From positions 1-9,001 of the forward strand of contig JAFYIF010000076.1 in the NCBI GenBank assembly GCA_017538775.1: a stretch of DNA of 9,001 nt. Reading direction: 5' to 3'. The notes beneath the pieces were generated by a model. It searched no databases and had not been told where the DNA came from. It was given only the letters and a program-made list of their open reading frames with translations. How positions within the stretch are numbered: position 1 is the first letter of the stretch; the number at the start of each line of letters is the position of its first letter. A program made the position numbers and the translations under genes. Source of the stretch: Oscillospiraceae bacterium. GTDB taxonomy: Bacteria; Bacillota; Clostridia; Oscillospirales; Oscillospiraceae. Positions 6,378-9,001 of this stretch are shown here, in pieces.

Positions 6378-6383
6378 TATACT
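6378..6383 (+). promoter_or_regulatory. Possible -10 box upstream of the DUF5711-like gene
   Basis: TATACT (6378-6383) is followed by a T-run in the 71-base gap after truA. No acceptable -35 hexamer lies 16-18 bases upstream; TTGAAG at 6361-6366 is only 11 bases away. A short odd palindrome CCGTGGCACGG (6367-6377) directly precedes it and could be an operator or chance. The evidence for a separate promoter here is weak. Confidence 0.3.
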
Positions 6384-6415
6384 TTTTTACACACGACAGG
6401 GACAGGGATGAAGCC

Positions 6416-7570
6416 ATGGATGACAACAAGTCCTTCTCCGGCGGCGTATCGACGGGGAAACGAAACCGAAAGACCAGGCTCCGAAGACTGCTGGCGGGCC
6501 TGACCACGCTGCTGCTGGTGTTGGCGGCGCTGCTGGTCTTCGCGCTGCGGGACCGCTTCAGCAGCGAGCGCCTGCGGGAGACCTTCGGCCAGAGCGTGGA
6601 GAACACGATCCAGAGCGAGCCGTACACCTATGAGATGGGGAGCGGGCAGGTCTTCGCGGCGGCGGGCAACGGCTTCGCCGTGGCCTCCTCCTCCGCGCTG
6701 GAATACCTGGACCGGGACGGCCGGGCGCTCTACAAGCAACTGGTGAGCTACGGTCAGCCGGCGGTCTTCGCTTCCGCCAACGGGGTGCTGTTCTGCGACC
6801 TGGGCACGGAAAACCTGGTCTGGCTGGACGCGGAGGGCAAGCCCCTCAGCCTCAGCCCCGCCGGGGAGGTGCTGACGGCCAGCATGAACGCCCGCGGCTA
6901 TGTGGCGCTGGTCACCGCCGAGGCGGGCTACAAGGGCAAGGTCACGGTCTACGACGCCACGGCCAAAGCCCGCTACGCCTGGTGGTCCGGCTCCGGCTAT
7001 GTGCTGGCCGCCCGACTCAGCCCCGACTGCCGGATTTTGGCGGCCCTCTGCGCGGAGGAGAGCGGCGGAAAGCTGCATCTGTTCCGCCTGGACAGCGAGA
7101 CGGAGCTGGCCGCAGCCGAATTCCCCGACGAGCTGCCCTTCGACCTGGATTTCCTGGGCAACGACAGCCTCTGCGCCGTCAGTCAGGAGGGCCTGCGCTT
7201 TCTGGGCCTGGACGGGACGCTGCGGGAGGGCTTCGACTTCGGGGACTATTTCCTGATGGACTATGAATTCGGAGAGAGCTTCGCGGTCTGCTACGTCAGC
7301 GCCTACCGGGGCGGCGGAGGCGGCTTCCTGGAGAGTTTCAGCCCCGCCGGGGAACTGCTGGCCGTGAAGGAACAGGACCGGGACATTCTGAGCCTCTCCG
7401 CCTCCGGCCGCTCCCTGCTGACCATGAGCGGCGGCGGCTGGACGGTCTACAGCCCGGAGTTGAACGTCCAGCGCGCCAGCGCCTCGCTGCTCACCGCCCG
7501 CCGCGCCCTGCTGCGGACCGACGGCAGCATCCTGCTCCTGGGCTCCTATGCCGCGGAGCGGGTCCGATAA
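6416..7570 (+). CDS. Membrane-anchored beta-propeller-like protein, DUF5711-like
   Basis: This 384-residue protein has unknown function. A basic cytosolic N-terminus (KRNRKTRLRR, about 15-24) precedes one hydrophobic membrane segment (about 25-44). The positive-inside rule then puts the remaining 340 residues outside the cell membrane. There is no lipoprotein cysteine, and the segment is best read as an uncleaved anchor. The outer part is made of short beta-strand/turn units, with recurring patterns such as LEYLDRDGRALY, LVWLDAEGKPLS and LRFLGLDGTLRE, resembling WD40/PQQ-type propeller blades. I recognise this as the DUF5711 type that occurs in Clostridia, often beside CvpA-family genes, but the assignment is from memory. 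AGGGA (6404-6408) precedes the ATG at about 8 bases. A CvpA-like gene follows after 88 bases. Confidence 0.75.
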   Translation: MDDNKSFSGGVSTGKRNRKTRLRRLLAGLTTLLLVLAALLVFALRDRFSSERLRETFGQSVENTIQSEPYTYEMGSGQVFAAAGNGFAVASSSALEYLDRDGRALYKQLVSYGQPAVFASANGVLFCDLGTENLVWLDAEGKPLSLSPAGEVLTASMNARGYVALVTAEAGYKGKVTVYDATAKARYAWWSGSGYVLAARLSPDCRILAALCAEESGGKLHLFRLDSETELAAAEFPDELPFDLDFLGNDSLCAVSQEGLRFLGLDGTLREGFDFGDYFLMDYEFGESFAVCYVSAYRGGGGGFLESFSPAGELLAVKEQDRDILSLSASGRSLLTMSGGGWTVYSPELNVQRASASLLTARRALLRTDGSILLLGSYAAERVR

Positions 7571-7597
7571 AAAACAAAAGCGGGCTGTGTGGCCCGC
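7568..7597 (-). terminator. Minus-strand intrinsic terminator in the DUF5711-cvpA gap
   Basis: Read on the minus strand, GCGGGC-CACACA-GCCCGC (7597-7580) is followed directly by TTTTGTTTTTT (7579-7569), a good Rho-independent terminator. On the plus strand the hairpin is followed by GGAACAAAAG and should not terminate. No minus-strand gene ends here, so it may limit antisense transcription into the upstream gene, or the stem may instead shape the plus-strand mRNA. Confidence 0.45.
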
Positions 7598-7624
7598 GGA
7601 ACAAAAGAGAATCTTTCATGAGCG

Positions 7625-7644
7625 GCATCCGGCGTCCCGGATGC
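7625..7644 (+). repeat. Perfect hairpin just upstream of the CvpA-like gene
   Basis: GCATCCGG (7625-7632), a 4-base loop, then CCGGATGC (7637-7644) forms a perfect 8-pair stem ending a few bases before the G-rich ribosome binding site (7647-7652). With no T-tract it is not a terminator. It may stabilise or process the mRNA, or tune translation of the downstream gene. Confidence 0.5.
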
Positions 7645-7658
7645 GTGGGGGGACAGCT

Positions 7659-8381
7659 ATGAAAACAGTCATTGACATCATTCTCATCGCCATCGTGGTC
7701 ATTTGCGTCTGGACCGGCTACAAAAAGGGTCTGCTGATGGGCATCGGCGGAATTCTGGCCATCATCATCGCCATCTACGGCGGCAATCTGCTGGCCAACG
7801 TCTTTTCCTACGACCTGGAGCCGACGCTGCGTCCCTTCCTGAACGGCTACGCCGAGGGCGTGGTCAGCGACGGGGACTCCGGCGTGCGGACGCTGCTGGG
7901 CTGGGACCACTATGACTACTCCATGGACGACCTGCTGAGTCAGCATCCCGACCGCCAGCAGGAGTTCTGCCGCATCTGCTATGAGGCCATGGGCTTCGAC
8001 ACCGCCACGTCCGAGAGCATGGCCGAGCGGGCCGTCACCTACGCGCATGAGAGCGGCGGCTCCGTCACCGGGGCCATGAAGCACATCCTCAGCCAGTCGG
8101 TGAGCTATGTCAGCATCTTCATCCTGACGGCCCTGCTGATCCTGATCGTCCTGACGGTGCTGGGCAATCTGCCGAACCTGAGCTACAAGATCCCGAATCT
8201 GGACCTGCTCAACGACATCGGCGGCGCGGTGGCGGGGCTGTTCACCGGCCTGCTGTTCTGCGTGCTGCTGGTCTGGGCGCTGAAATTTATGGGGATGCTG
8301 CTGGGCGGCGCGCTGCAGGAGTCCTGGATCGGCGGGCTGCTGCTGCGGAAGAATTACTTACTGAACTACCTGGGCATCTGA
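7659..8381 (+). CDS. CvpA-like integral membrane protein
   Basis: This 240-residue membrane protein has the CvpA-family layout. An N-terminal pair of membrane segments (about 3-19 and 24-46) is separated by the short basic turn GYKKG, as in colicin V production protein. A long hydrophilic stretch follows (about 47-147), then two more segments (about 149-169 and 188-212) with the family-like glycine pattern GGAVAGLFTGLL. E. coli CvpA is needed for colicin V export and envelope stress resistance; what clostridial members do is not established. The central loop is long for the family. The frame is open upstream to 7548, but that would overlap the previous gene. The ATG at 7659, 6 bases behind GGGGGG (7647-7652), begins the hydrophobic segment correctly. 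It is probably co-transcribed with the genes on both sides. Confidence 0.82.
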   Translation: MKTVIDIILIAIVVICVWTGYKKGLLMGIGGILAIIIAIYGGNLLANVFSYDLEPTLRPFLNGYAEGVVSDGDSGVRTLLGWDHYDYSMDDLLSQHPDRQQEFCRICYEAMGFDTATSESMAERAVTYAHESGGSVTGAMKHILSQSVSYVSIFILTALLILIVLTVLGNLPNLSYKIPNLDLLNDIGGAVAGLFTGLLFCVLLVWALKFMGMLLGGALQESWIGGLLLRKNYLLNYLGI

Positions 8382-8399
8382 CCGCGGCTTTGGCTGCGG
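8382..8399 (+). repeat. Short hairpin between the CvpA-like and Clp genes
   Basis: CCGCGGC (8382-8388) pairs with GCTGCGG (8393-8399, one G-U pair) around a TTTG loop, starting directly after the cvpA stop codon. No T-run follows, so read-through into the Clp gene, whose AGGAG is at 8408-8412, is expected. It may be an mRNA processing or stability element, or chance in GC-rich DNA. Confidence 0.35.
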
Positions 8400-8418
8400 C
8401 ATGGAATAGGAGAACGCT

Positions 8419-9001
8419 ATGGAACCTGTGATCTGTTCCCGCTGCAAGAAAAATGTGGCGGTGATCTTCATCACGAAAATCGAAGGGAACAAGACGAAGA
8501 ATGAGGGCCTGTGCCTGAAATGCGCCCGGGAGCTGCACATCAAGCCCGTGGACGACATGATCGGGCGCATGGGCCTGACGGACGAGGACATCGAGTCCCT
8601 GCAGGGGGACGTGAGCAGCTTCATGAACGAGGGCCTCAGCGCCCTGCAGAGCATGGCGGAGAGCGCCGAGGAGGACAGCGAGGAGGACGAGGGCAAGACC
8701 GCCACCTTCCCCTTCCTGAGCCGCCTGATGGGCCAGTCCGGCCGGGACAGCGAGAGCGTCGCCCCCACGGACAGCGCCCCCAAGCCGGAGCAGTCCCACC
8801 CCCAGAACGCCCGCAGCGCCAAGAAGAAGTTTCTGGACAACTATTGCATCCACCTGACCGACCGGGCCAGGCAGGGCAAGCTGGACGCCATGGTGGGGCG
8901 GGCGGAGGAGTTGGAGCGGGTGATCCAGATCCTGAACCGCCGCCAGAAGAACAACCCCTGCCTGATCGGAGAGCCCGGCGTCGGAAAGACCGCCATCGCC
9001 G
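8419..9001 (+). CDS. Clp-type AAA+ unfoldase with N-terminal zinc-finger-like module, 3' end missing
   Basis: The frame runs open from the ATG at 8419 to the window edge, giving the first 194 residues. The N-terminus has four cysteines, C6-x2-C9 and C32-x2-C35, like the zinc module of McsA, in place of the usual ClpC/ClpA N-domain. It is followed by a helical stretch (about 44-80), an acidic run (EEDSEEDEG, 84-92) and a Ser/Pro/Gln-rich linker (about 105-134). From about 138 the first AAA+ domain begins: [19 protein letters not shown], then [11 protein letters not shown] (159-169) and Walker A GEPGVGKT (184-191). The full protein is expected to be a hexameric unfoldase, perhaps feeding ClpP. 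Whether it has a second ATPase domain or a ClpP-binding loop cannot be seen. AGGAG (8408-8412) stands 6 bases before the ATG. I recall similar proteins in gut Clostridia annotated only as Clp ATP-binding subunits. Confidence 0.88.
   Translation, partial: MEPVICSRCKKNVAVIFITKIEGNKTKNEGLCLKCARELHIKPVDDMIGRMGLTDEDIESLQGDVSSFMNEGLSALQSMAESAEEDSEEDEGKTATFPFLSRLMGQSGRDSESVAPTDSAPKPEQSHPQNARSAKKKFLDNYCIHLTDRARQGKLDAMVGRAEELERVIQILNRRQKNNPCLIGEPGVGKTAIA

Noticed and set aside
6367..6383. CCGTGGCACGG followed by a T-rich run as a truA terminator
   Set aside because: Only a 4-pair stem with a 3-base loop can form, and the T-run does not directly follow the stem.
7548..7658. Upstream extension of the CvpA-like protein
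   Set aside because: It overlaps the previous gene, crosses two hairpins and would put a charged leader before the first membrane segment.
1..9001. CRISPR arrays, tRNA/rRNA genes, insertion sequences, prophage or defence-island genes
   Set aside because: No spaced direct repeats, cloverleaf-like segments, transposase or phage-type proteins were seen; the coding content is accounted for by the listed genes.

Overview
The window is GC-rich (clearly above 60% by eye) and reads as a chromosomal segment of a high-GC Clostridia bacterium, most likely of the Oscillospiraceae/Ruminococcaceae group. The evidence is the gene order ecfA1-ecfA2-ecfT-truA, a clostridial-type Hsp20, a CIRCE heat-shock operator, a DUF5711-like protein beside a CvpA-like protein, and a Clp ATPase that starts with a zinc-finger-like module. 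All supported genes are on the + strand. No tRNA, rRNA, CRISPR array, phage gene or insertion sequence was seen. The species assignment is inference.

Layout. (1) 1-573 is the C-terminal 190 residues of thymidylate kinase, followed by an intrinsic terminator. (2) 724-1363 is a self-contained heat-shock unit: a promoter embedded in a CIRCE operator, a leader of about 90 nt that could fold over its own ribosome binding site, hsp20, and a strong terminator. (3) 1378-2019 is a toxin-antitoxin pair with its own promoter: a ribbon-helix-helix antitoxin starting at a TTG codon and a RelE/ParE-family toxin. It looks less GC-rich than its surroundings. (4) 2076-6344 is probably one transcription unit with an extended -10 promoter. 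It encodes an RlmI-like SAM methyltransferase, the two ATPases and the transmembrane protein of a group II energy-coupling-factor (ECF) vitamin transporter, and tRNA pseudouridine synthase TruA. (5) 6416-9001 holds a membrane-anchored DUF5711-like protein, a CvpA-like membrane protein, and the first 194 residues of a Clp-type AAA+ unfoldase, with short hairpins between the genes.

How the genes work together. EcfA1, EcfA2 and EcfT form the shared energising module for vitamin/metal uptake. No substrate-binding S component lies in the window, so it must be encoded elsewhere. TruA and the methyltransferase are RNA-modification-type enzymes travelling with the transporter. Hsp20 and the Clp ATPase are both protein quality-control factors, but they are far apart and only hsp20 has a visible CIRCE site.

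Most of the window is recognisable core genome. I see no convincing new multi-gene defence or biosynthetic system. The points most worth following are the CIRCE-controlled hsp20 with a possible thermosensitive leader, the zinc-finger-fronted Clp ATPase with an acidic linker, and the uncharacterised DUF5711-CvpA pair beside it.
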